The position numbers and the translations under genes are program-made. The notes beneath the pieces were generated by a model. It was not told the DNA's origin. It saw nothing but the letters and a program-made list of their open reading frames with translations, and did no database searches. Positions 44,901 through 60,500 of a stretch of 64,000 bases of DNA are shown here, piece after piece. The stretch's first letter is position 1. Each line of letters begins with the position of its first letter. The DNA is from Camarhynchus parvulus (lineage: Eukaryota; Chordata; Aves; Passeriformes; Thraupidae): assembly GCF_901933205.1 (NCBI RefSeq), contig NC_044585.1, positions 2,852,001-2,916,000 of the forward strand, written 5' to 3'.

Positions 44901-47572
44901 AAACCCACTCAAGCATTTACTTCCACCTTTGCTTCCGACAGCAACAGCCTGGCCTTGTTCAGCTTATATGAGTCTGCTCTAGCGTTTCCCTCCTCAGTTA
45001 CTGCTTCCATCCTCTCACCTTGTTTTTCATCTCTGTCCCATTTTCAATTTCTTTTGTTTTACTCAAATATAATATTCCTTTCCTCTGTGACCTTGTCACC
45101 CTCCCCTCTTCTAAACTGCTTCCCTCCCTCACTGCTTCAAATTTCACCTGGCTGGGGGGTAAGGAAGAATCTAACAAATTTACAGTTACAAATCCACTGG
45201 CACATTCAGAGAGAGCACAGCAACACTGCTCCCTTGCCCTGTTGCCCACACCCTTCCTGCTGGGTGCCACATTCATTCTTTGGAAATATGAAATCATAGA
45301 CCTAATGTGAAAGCAGGAAGGGTAAAAGAAATTAACTTCTAAGTAAAAGGAAAGATTATCTGCATCTAATCCACAGGCACACAATGGCTGAAATGCACGT
45401 GTCATACTTTCACAGCAGCACAACATCCATAGCTGCTTGAGAGGCTTAACAGCAGCATGCAGAGAAGATTCCAAGCGAGCTGTGCTCCAGCTAATCCTGC
45501 TAAAAGAGCAGTGAAGCCACAGCAGCTCAGACCTGCCTGCCTAAGTAAATACCTAGAATCCTGGAGGGGGAAGGGAGCTGCACATCCTGCCAAAGCCCCA
45601 CATCACTGTGGCTTCTTTGTGAATGGTACCACGGCTAGCACAAGTTTGTAATGTCTACACTCACTCCAAAAACATCCCCACAGCTGCAGAGCAGAACAGA
45701 GCTAAGGCAGTTTGCACCCTTGTGTTTCTGTGCCAGGGAATGTGTGAGGCCATAGCCTGACAATGCATTGTCTTGGCAGCAATGGGGTTTTAGGTTTCCC
45801 CCACCAAGCCATAAACCACTCCACTGCCCTTTCCCCTCTTATCCCCCTAGTTCTGCAACCCCACAGATGCCTGTGGTCCAGATAAAGAACTCAGCCAGCT
45901 CAAAGAAAAATATCTTTGACGCTTCCCTTCTAAGCTGGATCAGCTCTGTGATCTAGTTCACGGCTCAGAAATCCAAACTGGAAGGATACACGCACAGCAG
46001 ATATGGGGTGGGTACACTTAAAAGCTTCTACTGCAACTGAAGAATGTATTAGCAAAACACTGCTTCATTTTCCTTCAGGCTGCAGCTCAGTCAGTTCCTG
46101 GGATTTACACGTGGCTGCTTTAGGGATAAGTTACGGGAATGCAACACCCCTTCTATTTTTATTTTTCCTTTGTAACCTTTAAGTCACTAATGTGCCTTTC
46201 CAACCTCAGCTCCAGCTTTTGCATATCACTGTTTACTTGGTGATAAACAATACAGAAACATGTCACTTTATTTCTTAGTGCTGGCCAGGCTGCTTGGAGC
46301 AGGATCAGGGACTGAGGCCCAGAGCTGAGCCTGTCGAAGCACATCAGTGTGGATGGCTGTGAATGCAGTTGCCTGGGGAATACAGCACCATTCTCTAAAA
46401 GATATAATAACCAAGCTATGGAAAGCTAAACATCTTGCTTATTTCTTTGACATATCCTAAATCATCATCTCCAAACCTAGGAAACAGCACACTCAACATG
46501 TACAATTTCACACAAAACTGAGATCTACAAATTATAATTATGGTGTTTACCTATACCAGGAGCCTGTCCCCCAGGACACAAAGATCAAACTCAAAAGAAA
46601 AAGAATAGATATGTTTGCCATGTCAAATCCCTACAACTTTATTTTTCTTGTATGGATGAAGAAAAGGCTCTGCTAGGATGCTAAACAGACTCAAAACAAA
46701 TTATTTTCTTCATCCTTTCCATCTCTTCTCTACATAAAGACAGTACACCTACATGTAAGGATGTTCAGTGAGCCCTGGACCCCCCCATGTACAAAACCAA
46801 TTCATTTAGCAACAAAAGTCCCATTAATTTGTAAACTCATTCTTCAGTCCAAGGTAAAATCCAAGACAAAAGCCAAGTTAGCTCCAAGCCTGTCTATGGC
46901 CTCAGACCATGTTTCTCCTTTGGGCACATGAAGTGAAGCCAGGTATCAGTGCTGACAGACTCCTACCAGGCACCCCATCACTGCAAACGCCCAGGGGATG
47001 ACCCCTCACACTGCTGAACAAGCTGACTGGAGCATGGGCTGCAGTGAAACACAACACAGCTCGCCCAGGAAACAGGCAGCAGCTCAAAGCCAGAGCTGAA
47101 CGAGCAGCTTCACACAGGCTGCACTGTCCCTTCTGCAGGAGACATGAAAGCCTCTGCAGGGAACAGGACAAAAGGGAAACAGCACCCCAGGAAGGGAGGT
47201 TTCTAAATGCATTGCTGGACACTAGAATGACAACTGCAGCCTATGCAGCATGCACAAAAGGAGTTTGTGAATCCAGAATTTCAGCAGATTTTCCCACAAT
47301 CACCAACATTCATTTCAAGTTTGCATCCTCTGCTCTCTCATTCCAGTAAGTCATCTCTCAACCATGTGGAGAGGATGCAGGAACAAGACCTGTCACCTGT
47401 GAATTTTACACAATGCTTCAATGTCTGCTAAGGAAGGGCGAGACTCACATGTGAGTCAAGTGTGTATGTGCATGTACAGACTGAGAACTGCATCTTATTT
47501 TTGAGCTGGAAGGAGGAGAAAGCAATGTACCTTGCATATGGAAGCAGCAGGACAGCTGGTGGTTCTCTCCAT

Positions 47573-47598
47573 CCTCCCTCCCTCCCTCCCCCGGGGGG
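47573..47598. repeat. CCTC simple repeat ending in C5G6
   Basis: CCTC units run into five Cs and then six Gs, forming a short GC palindrome at the end. It is a low-complexity tract in intron 1. Confidence 0.85.
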
Positions 47599-50002
47599 AT
47601 CCCAGGCCATGGATGTTAACCAGCCTCCAAGAAACTTCTGTCTGTACCACAGATGAGCTTTATCCCCATAGCAGACAGCGCCTTTAAGTCTTTAGGAGAT
47701 GAATTAACTGCAGTCCACTTTTAATCTTTTAGGTGTGTCAAACCCAGATCATTAAACATCTAAAAAAGAAGATCAGAGGTCTTTAATCTGCCCATATATT
47801 CCATGAAGAGTTCATGCGGAGACAAGAGGACAGGTCTGATCTGTTTGCAGCAGTCTGTTACTAAAACATGTTGCATTTGCTCTCATTGGTGTATTTGTGG
47901 GGACAGATTAAACATCCATGCAGATCTAATGCCCATGCAGAGAGGTTCCATGATCCACCCATTATGTGAAAGCTGGGACTACCGAGGCCATTCTCCACCT
48001 CAGGGAAACCCAAGGCATCCTCCTCCCACAGGACAGAAGCAGCTGCTCACTACAGCTACTGAGAGTCATTAGAAAAATCCAGGAAGCTAACCTGATTATC
48101 CAGCAGAGTCCAGACACGACTGCTCTGTAGCATGCAAATTCCAAGGATCTCCCTTCTGCCAGCACAACTTCCCTGCTGCTCATCTTCACTCCTGACAACT
48201 GCAGTCAGCAGCCCTGGAGTGCTGCAGGCTGAGGAATCACCCACAGCTCACACCCAGCCAGGCCTGCACAAAGGGCACAGCAGGCCAGCAGCAGCAGAGC
48301 TGTGAATTCCCATCTCTCCAAGACATCTGACACTTCGAGCAGTTCCAATCCAGCTGAAATACTGCGAGGGAAGCACAAGCAGTGCACACCACAAACCAGC
48401 CAGGGGAGTCCCACTGATAACCACAGCTGTGATTAGGAGGAGAACAGGTTACACGTTCAGATGTGGCCTTTCAAATACAGGGTGTCTCCACAGCCATTTG
48501 TAAATTCTAGGATACACTACAAGCAGTGGGGTGTGACTAACATCAGGAGACAAAGTTACACCCACTGCCACTGCAGAAGGCAAGATTCGAGCCTGTCTCT
48601 GCCAGCTGGCAGTGCCTGTCTGTCCCATGTATGTCCCAGTGGCTGCTGCCCATCCTTCGAGGCACTTAAAAGGTTTAATGTCCCCACTTAGAGCCCTAAA
48701 CAGAAACACACACATACATGAACAAGGGATGCTCCCAGCATGACTGGCTGCAAAGATCTTGCCAACAGGTAAAGACAGAGAGATTTGGTCAAGGCTGAAT
48801 TACACAGGTACCACCCACCCAAGGAAGAGAGCCTGAACACCACAGGGCCCAAAGCAGTGAAACTCTTGCTACCTTTTTTCTTTTTTCACTGTTCCTCCTG
48901 TTTACCAGTGAGTGAAAATGGCACAACATCACACCCCATAACATGGATGAAACCTCAGGTTTCTGCCTTAGAGCAGAAAATGAATCTCTTTCCTTACAGC
49001 ATCTATGCCTTTAGACTCCTCTCCTGTTCTGTTTTCTCAGGCAAGTTGGAAAGGTTTCCATGTTCAGTTCATGTTGGCAGTCAGGCCCCTGGATGTCCTT
49101 GGCAAAGGAAACCCCAAAGCACACTGGAACACCTTTGCAGTTTTCCACTGCTTGCTCAGGATTGTGCACCAAGTTTAGCTGTCATTTACTACAAGTCTAA
49201 CAGGCAGAAAGCAAATTTTAGGCCTGGTTATTCACATGTAGAGACTTTTCAGCACAGAGACACACGGACAGGCAGCTACATTCAGAAGTACCTGTGGCTT
49301 TGTGCCAAAGGCACCAGGAGCTTTAGCATTTACTAGATCAGAGGTGCAAACTGACTGAAAGAGAAAAAATATTTCCATGAAAAATAAAGTAAAAAACACC
49401 AAGAGCAAAACTAAACAAGTAAACAACCATGAACCATGCACTCTGTAAGGAGAAGAACCTGGAAGTCAAAAGTATTTCCCAGCAAAAGCAGGGGCTTCAT
49501 TATGAGGGCTAAAGTTTTAGGATTCCAGCAGTTTCCCCTGTGTAGGTTCCTGTCCATGTCCACCCACTGTCCCCTAAATCACATTTGCAGGGACCATGGC
49601 AGACCACAGCAGGAGCTGGCTAAGCTAAAAATAACTGCAAAGAGTGTTATTTGATAAGGCAGAGCAGTTCCTATTCCATTTCACTGATCCTCTCCACACA
49701 ATGCAGCAGCCTCAGAACAGAGGTGGGGAGCAGCAAACCTGACTGCCCAGGTCAGCACGACTGCTGTGCTCAAACTACAACATCCATTTCAGCTCCAAGA
49801 AAACCATCAGTAACAAAGCCCAAGTGGAAGCAGCATGTACTGACTGCACTGGGAGGGCTGCTGCTCTCATACCCAGGGGAGCTCTGTCATCTGCCAGGTG
49901 AATGGAAGAAAATTCCAACCATGACCAGCATAAGATTTACTATTTTGCCCTTCACAGCTGTCTCAAAGTTTTGCTATCACTTCAAACATTTGGCAACAGG
50001 AA

Positions 50003-50034
50003 ATTTCTCTGGAAATTCACTTCTCCAGAGAAAT
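50003..50034. repeat. Inverted repeat, 11-bp arms, 10-nt loop
   Basis: The arm atttctctgga (50003-50013) is the reverse complement of 50024-50034. It lies in intron 1. Confidence 0.9.
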
Positions 50035-51556
50035 AAATTATAAAATTATTTGAAACAAAATGGAGCAATTCTCACCCCATGATCTCTTAAAACCCCTCCC
50101 CATTTCTATATGCACCTTTTCCTGTATTTAACTAGAGCAGACCAACAGTCCTGGCATGTGGAGAGGAAAGGGCCTGTTCAAACACGAGTTTAACTGAGCT
50201 GACAGTTCTGTGAGAAGGGAAGGGAGGGTCAGCCCTAGGCAGTGGGGGGCATTAAAGTCTATTTAAAAGAAACAGTAAAATGTCTGATAAGAACACTGTT
50301 GTGTTTCTAGATCTTCAGCCTCTTTCAGGGTGAGTTGCTTTGGCTTTATTTTAGTGCAATATTGTTTTGTTTTCTCACTAATGCATCTGGGACACTAAGA
50401 AGCCAATAAAGGTAACTCCCTCTTCCTGTTTACACTGTAAATCTCCCCATTGACATCTTACTTGTAACACTATGAAAAATAAGCTATTGATTTACTATCT
50501 TGGCCTAGAAAAAGCAGCCCAAGCTAAATGCCTTGCTAGACAGATGGTTCTGCCTACACCCCTGACAACCCTTCTGAACACAGCTGCTGCCCAAGCTCAG
50601 TGCCTTCCTGTCATCTGCCTGCAGAAGAAAAAACACTTTTGTGTCATTCATAATCATGGCAAGGTAGTTATAGGAACTTCTTTTAATTAAAGATGCTGAA
50701 GGTGGAACACAGCTTCCTAGCAGCATTAATAAACAAAATCTTCCCCCTATCTCTTTCCCCTTGAAGCCACTGGGTTAAGGGGAAGGTCACGTCTGCTCTG
50801 GGTTAGGGAGTTCTCAGCTGACAAACCACACCACCTTTCTCACAAGCTGTGTGCTTCTGTGTGGAACCTGCTTTTAGAAGTGCAAGTCCTCCTCCAATTA
50901 TTATGAAGAATAAATTTAGAAAAACACAATTCAAGAACAAGCAGCACAGTGGTGCCAGAGTTCTCTGAGAACTGAAAAGCAGATGAGAGGAAAGACCTCT
51001 CAGTCTGAGCTCATGGTGCACTTCATCAGACACCAACAATGCTGGTTTACACTTCAGCATCATTGCCTGATTCATTGCTGTTCAGATTTTATTAAAACAT
51101 GGGAGAAGAGGGAGCTTATTTTGGTAACACAGATGTGTTACACCACCACTTCATTAAGCCCTTCCATCCCACAGCATGAACGAGCCAACAAGGGATTTTG
51201 AAGACATGCCAAGGGGAAGCACTAAAATGCCAATGAATTCCAGCCAAAGGAAAACAGGACCACATCAGTCCCAACTAAGACAAAAGCTGTGCAGATGATG
51301 GTGTCCCCCAAGAGCTTTGTTCTGTACCCAGACTGTACACACCAAGCAGAGCTCCTGCTCAGACAGAGCTCCCAAAGCAGGCTGAGTGTTCTCATGCCCA
51401 GCAAGTCCCAAAGCACTCTCACTCAGTAACTTTGCACCAAGGCCAAGAACTGAGCTCCTGCAGCTCCCCAGCACTTGGAGGGGAGCTGTGGATGTGCAGG
51501 GATACACAGAGCCAGGCAGGATCAGAGCCTGGCTGCCTGAACAGCTGGGACAGCCT

Positions 51557-51582
51557 CACACACACACACACACACACACACA
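51557..51582. repeat. (CA)13 microsatellite
   Basis: Thirteen uninterrupted CA units lie in intron 1. A shorter (CA)6 run follows at 51921-51932. The site is likely length-polymorphic. Confidence 0.95.
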
Positions 51583-54500
51583 TTCTTCAAGGGCACCCAG
51601 AAGCTGCAATTCAGCTCAGCTGGTGCAGGAGAGGGCAAAGCAGGAGAAGGACTTACCTGTGGAACCAGCTCTGTCCACTGCAGGCCCCAGAGCAGCCTGT
51701 GCACTGTTGCTGTCCTGCAGGTGATGAGCCAAGGATTGCCCACAGGGAGGGCTCACCCCCAGGCAAGTCACAAAATAAAACAAAGTTCCAGGGGAGTGTG
51801 TCTCACACCCACAGCCCTGCACAAGAGCTCTTTCCCTTGAGGTGAAAAAAGCTTGTTAAGGAAACACTCTGTGTCCAGAGTTAAAAGCCACAGAACACAC
51901 ACCAAGTGTCTGTACACAAACACACACACACATTTACATTTACACCCCACAGGAGAAGAATGATCAGCTCAGCTGGCCCAGCTATCTGGGAGCAGGATTT
52001 GGCCTGCCAAAACACAGGCAGAGCCCAAGGAATGCACAGCAGACTCCTAGTGAGCAGTCTGCACAGCAGGGTAAGATTTTAAAAGATTAAGCAGTACAGC
52101 ATGGACAGTCACATACAGAGCAGACACAGCCAATGATGATGCTCGCTGCTGTTAACACTTTCATTTCCAAATTCCACTGTTTAAAAACAGGTGAGGAGTC
52201 CCAGCAGCTATTCCAGAGCATAACAGAAGCCAGAGGTAGAGAATTTGCACAGGAGATAGTTTAAAGTCAGAAAACTTTAAAACCAATACACAGCAAAAGA
52301 AATGCTTTCTCCATATGGCTTTGGAATTACTTTCTCCTTTTATTTCCAGTGACACACCCCTCCCAAAAGAGCCACACAACTATCCTTCAAGCTGAAGCAC
52401 TGAAATTCCAGGAGGAGTGATAATCACAGTGGTCTTACACTGGCACTTAAGACCTGCTTCTGATTTCAAGCCTGAAAAAAAAAAATCAATTATTTACCAG
52501 AATTACGACCTACTTAGCAGATAATAGCCTGGGATCTCCTCCCTCCCCCCTTTACACACAACATTTTGCTAGAGAACAAAGCATTAAAAAGGCCAGTACG
52601 TGGGAGCAGCAGGAGCAGGGGCTGTTGTCAGGAGCTCTCAAGCCCCAGTGCAGCCCATCCCTGCCCGGGCAGCTCCCAGAGGGCAGCTGGTGGTGGGAAG
52701 CAGCTCCCCTTGTGCCAGGGAGCCCTGAGCCCTTTGCTTGGCCGAGAGCTGCAGGGAGCTGGCCTGCCTGGCACTGGCACCACACCAGTGCCTGTGCAAA
52801 CCCTGGCTGGGACATGTTCTGCATGAACTGACACTGCAATCAGTGTTTTGAGAGGAGAACAGCTCCACAAACACAGAAACACAAAGAGAAGCTCTATGGA
52901 GGGCAACCTCTATCCAAAATCGTCAAGACACTGATCTTCCAAAAGCCCTTTATGTCAGGCAAGAGATAAGAGAACTTGGTGCCAAAATGCATTACAAGTA
53001 CACATATGGTGTTGGCACCTTAACCAGACACCTTAGAATGAATACAGACCTAAATGACTCTTTGGCTTCATTCAACTCAAGTTAAACGAGGTGGGGACAC
53101 AGAAATTCACAGCAGCTTGTACTGCCATGGAAGGTACTTTAACCACACCTACCCCCAAGGAACTGATTTAGAAATTATGCCAACCTAAAGCCCTTGTATG
53201 GTCCAGAGGCATGGCCGGAAGCAAACAAAAATCTTAGATGGGATAAACTGCTTACTGGGAGGGGATCAATCACTTGTCAACAGAAGAAATCCTCACAGTT
53301 ATGCTCCCTTGTCACAGGGAGAGGATCCAGGCCATGGTTTCTGCCTTGACTGGACCATTTTGAAAGGGAAAAAGATTAGCCAGGCCCAGCTACTTGCTCC
53401 GAACTGAGTAAATTGTGTGCACAGCTAATGCTTGTGCCAGTAGGGGAGCACACGCCCAGAAGGATGGCTGCACTCCTCCATGCAGCACAGCTGCCTCAAA
53501 TCTGCATTCCTTTTAAAGGAAACGTATTTATTTATTTTCATCTCTTGCCTTTCATCTCGTGTTTGCAGACAGTCAAATATTTTGAGTGAAAACTTCAGCA
53601 AAAAGCCTAACCATCTTTAAATGGAACACACGTACAAGCAGAAGCAAGTAAAACACAACAGGGGAAAAGAAAGGAACACTTGTACATCAGCACTATATTT
53701 AGATACTGCTTTCCTGGGACTGTTACAGAAACTTGGAAGACGTGTTGTGTTGATGCTTGGTCCAGCCCTAAAAAGCTTCAAGCAATTTGCCACAGCCCTG
53801 AAATAGAAGTTGTGACGTTTCACTGCAAGCTGCACAGAGCAGATACTGTTCAACAGCACAGTCACTGTTTGCCACAAAACCTCTGCACACCACTAGGTTT
53901 CCTGCATTAATGCTTCCTTTAATTTTCTGCAGCAATTTGAAACAACAACTACACTGTCTGACAGACTCACACACTTTGATAGGATTGAAATACTGAAGAA
54001 TTAATAGGATTAGACAAGATTCCTGTCAATATTACTACAGCAGAAAGAAGAAACACTACTTCTCAGCTGCTGTATGGGGCTAGCCAGCCAATTATTTCAA
54101 GCACAGCATCCACTCACATAAAGTGGAAAGTTTGATCCTGCCCCAAGAACAGGGTTTGATAGACAGTCCCAAAAAAATAAACCTTAACCTGAGGATTTGT
54201 TTTACTTCCTCAGAGTGGGGGCATGCCCCAGTCCAGATTTTATATAGCTCATAAAATGCACTCAGCCAGCACAGTGGGCACATATTTAACTACAAAATCT
54301 GTATGTGGCAATGGAAGCCCTGTTCAGGACATCACTACCATAAAACAACAATCACCACCTTCAAGGGGCTCCTCCTTTTTCTGTCCCAAATATTAATTTC
54401 TCCTTCTAAACCCAAAACCATTAAAAATAAAAAAGAAGGAATTACATCTTGGGAATCTAAGTCAAACTGGGGAATTTCTGGGACCACACTGGTACCTCAC

Positions 54501-57500
54501 AAGCCCAAGTAATTCATGAAAATAAGATTTAGACTCAAGCTATTCAAGCAAATTTTAGCCTAGATCCTTGGCCAAGAAGCTTTCAATCAAATAAGTGTAG
54601 ACTATAAAACCAGCAGGTGTTAAAGATGCCACAGAGAATGACATCAAGTTGTAATGGAAGAAACACAGTTCACACAAAAGAGATGACAAATATCCTCAGG
54701 CACTTTCTTCCTGTTAATAATCACAACCGTTTAAGTTGTGAGTTTCACATCAGCAGCCCAGGGCTCGGGGACCACAAGTGGCTACACACAGCAGGAGCTG
54801 CAGGAAGTGAAACAAGCCTCTGTCTCTTCTATCCTAAAATAAAAATGGGCTGGACCTCAGCACTTTATAAAGGCAAAGCTGTCTTCTAACAGCAGCCTGG
54901 TAGAGATGAAAGATGATGGAATAACTTCACTTTTGTTTAAAGGTTTGTGTTTAACAGATGGGAATGAGGAGAAGAGGAACAAAACAAGCATAACTCACTC
55001 CATTTGCATATTACTCCTGAATGTAACAGCTCAGAAAATAATGTAAAGTTTCATAATCACCTGCACTGCTGATCCAGGTGTATTAATGAATCTAAACACA
55101 AAGTTTTCATGAAGCTGAAGGCCAAATTTAGTGAGCAAGGTGTGGAGGTAAAGCCAGCTCACCCTTGTGCCCAGGCACTCCATCTCAAAGGTTAAAGCAC
55201 TCCATGCTCAGTTGTATGCCAAGCAGAGGGGTCTCTTGCCTTTGGTTACCACATCCCTCTTCAGCAGGAGCACAAGGACCCACCCTCTGCTGAACTCTGC
55301 CTCAAGGCAATTCTCCTGCACCTGTGATCAGCACCTGATACTGACAAATGGGAGAGGAACAAGAAGAGCAAAACCAAAAAGCACAGCTGAGCCTTATCAA
55401 AGGGTGGCACTGAATGGCCTGGACATCACAGAACCTGCATGTCAGCCAGAGGACTTGGCTCCTCAGTCACTGTCCCTGCCCTCTACTAGTCATGGCAGCA
55501 CCTTCCACTGCCAGGTCCCTCTTCCCAAGCCTGGAGATTCAGTCTGGGACTAAACCTGAAGTTACCTTGAAGTCATCCACACACTGCTCTGCCTCAGAGA
55601 GGAACAAAAGGTCATGGGAGCAAAGGCAGTGAGTCTCAGGACGTGCAGTGCTCACACAAGGGACTATTTGAATTAATCCAGTACCACAAAGTATCCCTGC
55701 TGCTGTGGAGTCCTGGCCAGGAGGATTTGTGATCCCTCCTTTCAGGGCTGCCTCCCTCTCCTCCCAGGGAAGGATGAGCACTGCCTGACAGATCCCTAGC
55801 AAAGAGCAGCCACTATTCCTTTTCTGTAACTGCTTCTTGGAAACCAACATCCCCATGGGACCTGGCAAAAAGCCAGGGGTGAAATGTAAAATTTAGTAAC
55901 AGTGGGATCTGCAGCACAACACTCACAGCACACAGACTTTTCTAAAGGGATTGCTGGCTACCAGCCACTCTCAGAGGGGGCTCTTTACACGAGGCTGGCC
56001 ATGGTCCTGGCAGGAGGGATGGCACAGACAGGAGCTAACACAGCCACAACAGCCCAGCCCACCAGGGGTGAAGGGCAAGGCAGTTACTGCAGCAGGAGGG
56101 CCTGGTCAAATGGCAGAATTAACTCTACAGCTACCAACAGTGCCCCTGATGGGGCTCAACCTCAGAGCAGCCCTTAAAGCAGGAGCTCAGGCCCCACTGC
56201 CACACTCCATGGCACAGGTGGAACCCGAGCTCACTGGACACCAGCAGGTCTTGGCATCCCAAGCAGGGTCTCACAGGGCCATGAGGGATCAATGCTGCTC
56301 CTCAGCAGGTGTGGAAACCAAGCAGCAGACACCACCACAGGCACATGGAGACACAGCCAATTCCATCCTGTAACTGGGAATGTGGAGAGATGGGCACTAG
56401 CTGGCACTAGGTAAGCCTAATACTGCAAAATGAGCTTCCCCCAGATGTACAATTTCTTATTCAAATCCAAACTCACCTTTCAGGCCCATGAACAGTCCAG
56501 GATTGAAATATCCCTCTCCCCCAGAACAGTATTTTCTCTCTGATCTGCCCCTAGAGATGATAAATTTGCCTCTCCTCACTGCTTCTCTCTGAACAGAATG
56601 TAAAGCTTTTTTCTTGCCTTCCAGAAAGCTGGGACTCCTCTTGCTTAGCCCACAAGGTTGGAAATGGCTGGAAAAGTTTTTGGATGTGAATATTCCTCTT
56701 TCTCCATCCCTGTTTTATGAAAATGCTGGGAAGAATGTTCCACCCCATGGCTGCACAGAGGCCAGGCCTGCTGGCTCCCAGCACAGCAGGTTGCCCTGTG
56801 CAGCTTGGTAAGAAACTTGGAAGGGGAGACTTTCAGTGAAGATCCCACCTCCTCCAAATTCTATTAATAATCTGCTTTTCCTACTGAATGCTGTCCACAC
56901 ATGACAGAAATCCCAAGAATGCCAGTGTGGGTTGTGCTCCACATCTGGAGGCCTGCAAGCAAAGGGAGGCCAAGGCCATAAAACTCCAGGCACCACTCAG
57001 TGAGCTCAGCTCTGTGGTTTAGTGCCCAGCCTCAAAACACCACATTCCCATTTTGAACCTACCAAAACCAGCTCAATTAATGGGCCCAAAAGCTGTGTAT
57101 AAAATATACATTATTTAAGGGAAGCAAGGAGGAGGAGAAGACATGAATAGAAGCTTTGATGTCAGGAGTTACTCCCTATCTGTTGGGTAATTTAAATCTC
57201 TCCAGTGTTCATGGTTATTGAGTTTGGTAAAAGGGAAGGAGGAAACCACTTTGGACAAGCCCCTTCTGCTGGTTTCTTTAAATGGCAACAACAGGTCTGG
57301 TCAAAGCTATTTCCCTGTTCCCAGTCTTTCCCTGTGTTCTCATGCCAGGTACAAGGAGCATTATACCAATGGCAACCAAAGCCAAAACCCTTCCATTCTT
57401 AACCAGCAGAGCCCACAAGCCTGGTCCTACAGAGCAAGGCTCCCAGTCAGGGGTGAAAAGAGCTCACACATGGAAAAATAAGTGGGGATGTCATTCCTTG

Positions 57501-60500
57501 CAAGAAATGGAGCACAGACATCCTGCAGTACTGTCCAGAAGAAATGGAAGGCAACACTGAAGAAAAAGTATGAATAGAAATTCAAAGCCAGTTGCTTCAA
57601 ATGGAAACACATCAAACAACTTCCTTCTGTGCTAGCAAACAAATCCCAGTAATTTCTGAATGGTCCCTCAGTATTCCATTCAAAGGGTCAGGAATTCCTG
57701 GCTACAGAGATTTTTACCCCATTAAAGAAATTGAAACCTTTTTCTCCCTTACCTGGGAACACATTCAATGTCACCTTTGTAATAGATGATACATGCATAT
57801 AAGTTAATGCCTCTCCTGGCAGTGGTTAATAAAGGATCCTGGTAACATCAGAATTACAGCAAAATTCCACCACAAAAGATAAAACTCATTTACAGGGAAA
57901 CAGCTTTATGCTGAGCTAGAGCTGCAAATGAGGAGGACTGAAGCCTAATTTAGGTACACTTCTGTCTGCAAGGCTAGGAACAAAAATCTCAGCTGAGGAG
58001 ACATAGAAGGCTAGAAGAGCTGTGACAAACAGAGAATTCAATCCAAAAGGACCGGATGGCAAGGAGAAGGTGGATTCTCTGAGAATGACAGCTGGAGAAA
58101 AGAAGCTCTGGCATGCAGCAAATCCAAGGCAGACACTTTCCACGCCTCCAGGACTGCTGGAAATTAGAAATATTCCAGTAACTTAAATTCAATTGCTTAT
58201 AACATCACAGCTCTCTGAGTGCAATCAGAGTGCTCTGGAAACTGGCAAAAAATATCCCTACTTCCAGGATCACCTGGGCAGCTCATTTTTCATGAGACTG
58301 GCACCATGAACTGGTACTTCTCTGGATCCAATAGATGTACAAAGCCTGACTTAAAGAGTCAGTGATTCACAGCAATCACTGGAAAGGTGTCTAGGAAACT
58401 CTTCTGCAAGGTTTGACAGTATGGCACCATGGTTACCAAGACAATACCTGGCACAAAATCCTGCTCTATATCAAATCCCTTTGGGTCCAACCTCTGGGAC
58501 AGCAATTCCTTTCATGTAATAGGGAAAAGCCATGATATTTTAGAAATGTGGCTTTTTAAACAACGCCCCAAGTTCTTTCATTGCTTTTTAACTTTCTAAC
58601 ACGTATAGATGTGCTGAATATACTATTTTATTCATTACTTTAAGGACATGTTGCAGAAAGAGTTGGACTCTAGAAGAGCCAGATTAGCACCCAGCAATGC
58701 CTTGACTTTCTCCATTTTTAAATTGAGATAATATCTACTTATACTCAGAACTGTAAAGTAAAAGCTAGAAAAATATCTATTTGTGGGTTTTTTTGGGCAA
58801 AAGTAATTTCCTATAGGTAACTAACTCCTCTTAGGCTTCTCACTTGCATTTTTCATAGCAGGGAGGGTTTGTAAGTGAATCAGGATAACCTCTACAGTTA
58901 AGGGCTGAATTATTCCATTGCAAAGAAGAGAAATTCCAAAGCATCACTCAGGAACAGCTTTTTGAGGCAAGGAGAACTAGACAGCTTTAAGTTACTATAG
59001 GAACAAGCAACACACACTGTCATACACAACAGAAGAATTTCAGAATTACATCAATCCAGGAGCCCCCAAATCTTGCATATTTTCCCCTTCAAGGCATTAT
59101 TCTGCAGTCAAGCTCTTCAGGATGCAGCACTTCACTCCTCTTTTACCTCTCTACTACCAATCCTTTAGTCAAAGCTTCTGCAAGGGCATGAAGAAAAATC
59201 CTCCTCAGTCTCAAATTCATTATGTTTCCAGTTTTTACCCCTCCACACCCCCGTGATGGATGCCAGCCCCAGCAGCTGGTCCTCAGACAAGCTTACACAG
59301 TAATTGACTTGACATCTTTCTTGAACACTTCTGCATTATTATTTTGAGAGCTTACAGGTAGGAAGGTCATTGTGTAAGGGCATGCCTCCCACACAGCCTG
59401 CAGTTCTCCTGAAATCATGCCCTGGAATACAGCATCACATCTGCTGTCACAGCACTGACATGTGAGCAAGGTTAACAAAGACTGAGCCAGCTCCTGCACA
59501 AATCCTGCACCACCCTCTGCTCACACCTGCAGTCTCTGCTCTTCCTTGAGCTCAAACCTGCTGTACATGCTTCTCCAGAATGGAACTTCAAAAAACAAAT
59601 AGAAGTGAATCTGTGGATGCTGCTGTGACCTCCAGCACACATAACCAGACTGCTGGTGCTGCTCTGGGGCTGTGCTTGCAGTGGGAAGGCAGCTGGGCAC
59701 TGCCACACCTGAGCAGGCCACAAATGGAGCTTCAGCCACTTGGCACCAAGCCCAGTTACTTGGTCTTTTGTTTGTTTTCTCCAATCAATCACCCCCTTTA
59801 AGTCAAATTCTGGGTTTTCCTGTTGTTAGGAATGGGATTCATTGCTTCAGCCCGGCTTCCTCTAGGACACATGGGGAGGAGAGATAAGCTCTCCCTTTCA
59901 GTCAGTGCTGACCACAGATAAGCACAGGGGCTTTATTATTTCCCACCTGGCTCTACAAGCAGGACACAAGCAAGGATAATCTGAAAACCTGACAGGTTGA
60001 GGAGTAGAAGAAGCAAATGCTTCTTCAGCAAGTCTAAGCTTGCTAACAAGGTTTAAGCAGCAGGGCACATTATTTTAGACTCAGGAAGTAACCAAATCTT
60101 ATAATTCTGCAGGAAAGAAAATTAGTTCTCCTCCCTAGGAAAACTGAGGGTGAATAGCTGATGTGCATAGCCATTCTTTGGAGAGCAACACTTACTGGCA
60201 AAGCTTTTCAAACCAGCCTTTTGCCACATTAACTCCCTTTAACACAAAAGAATTTGAAGACCACAGTCTAACAGATGAGGAAGCTTTGCCATCCCATCCT
60301 TTGCAGGGAGGCACAGGTAGCAGCACCACTTAAAGAGCATCAAAGAGATGACTGGGCAAAAAAGAAGGGTGGGGGGCATTTAAAATATACTGTAGTTCTA
60401 GGACTTCAGCAAGTGTCAGGAAGTGTCAAAGTCCTGCCTTTTATTTTGTCCCAAAATACAACAGTAAGATTTAAGAAGGGTGTGTGAAAACTTACTTGGT

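Noticed and set aside
44850..49336. Several 90-183 codon open frames in intron 1 considered as a nested gene
   Set aside because: None contains a known family motif, their frames do not join through plausible splice sites, and there is no CpG-rich promoter nearby.
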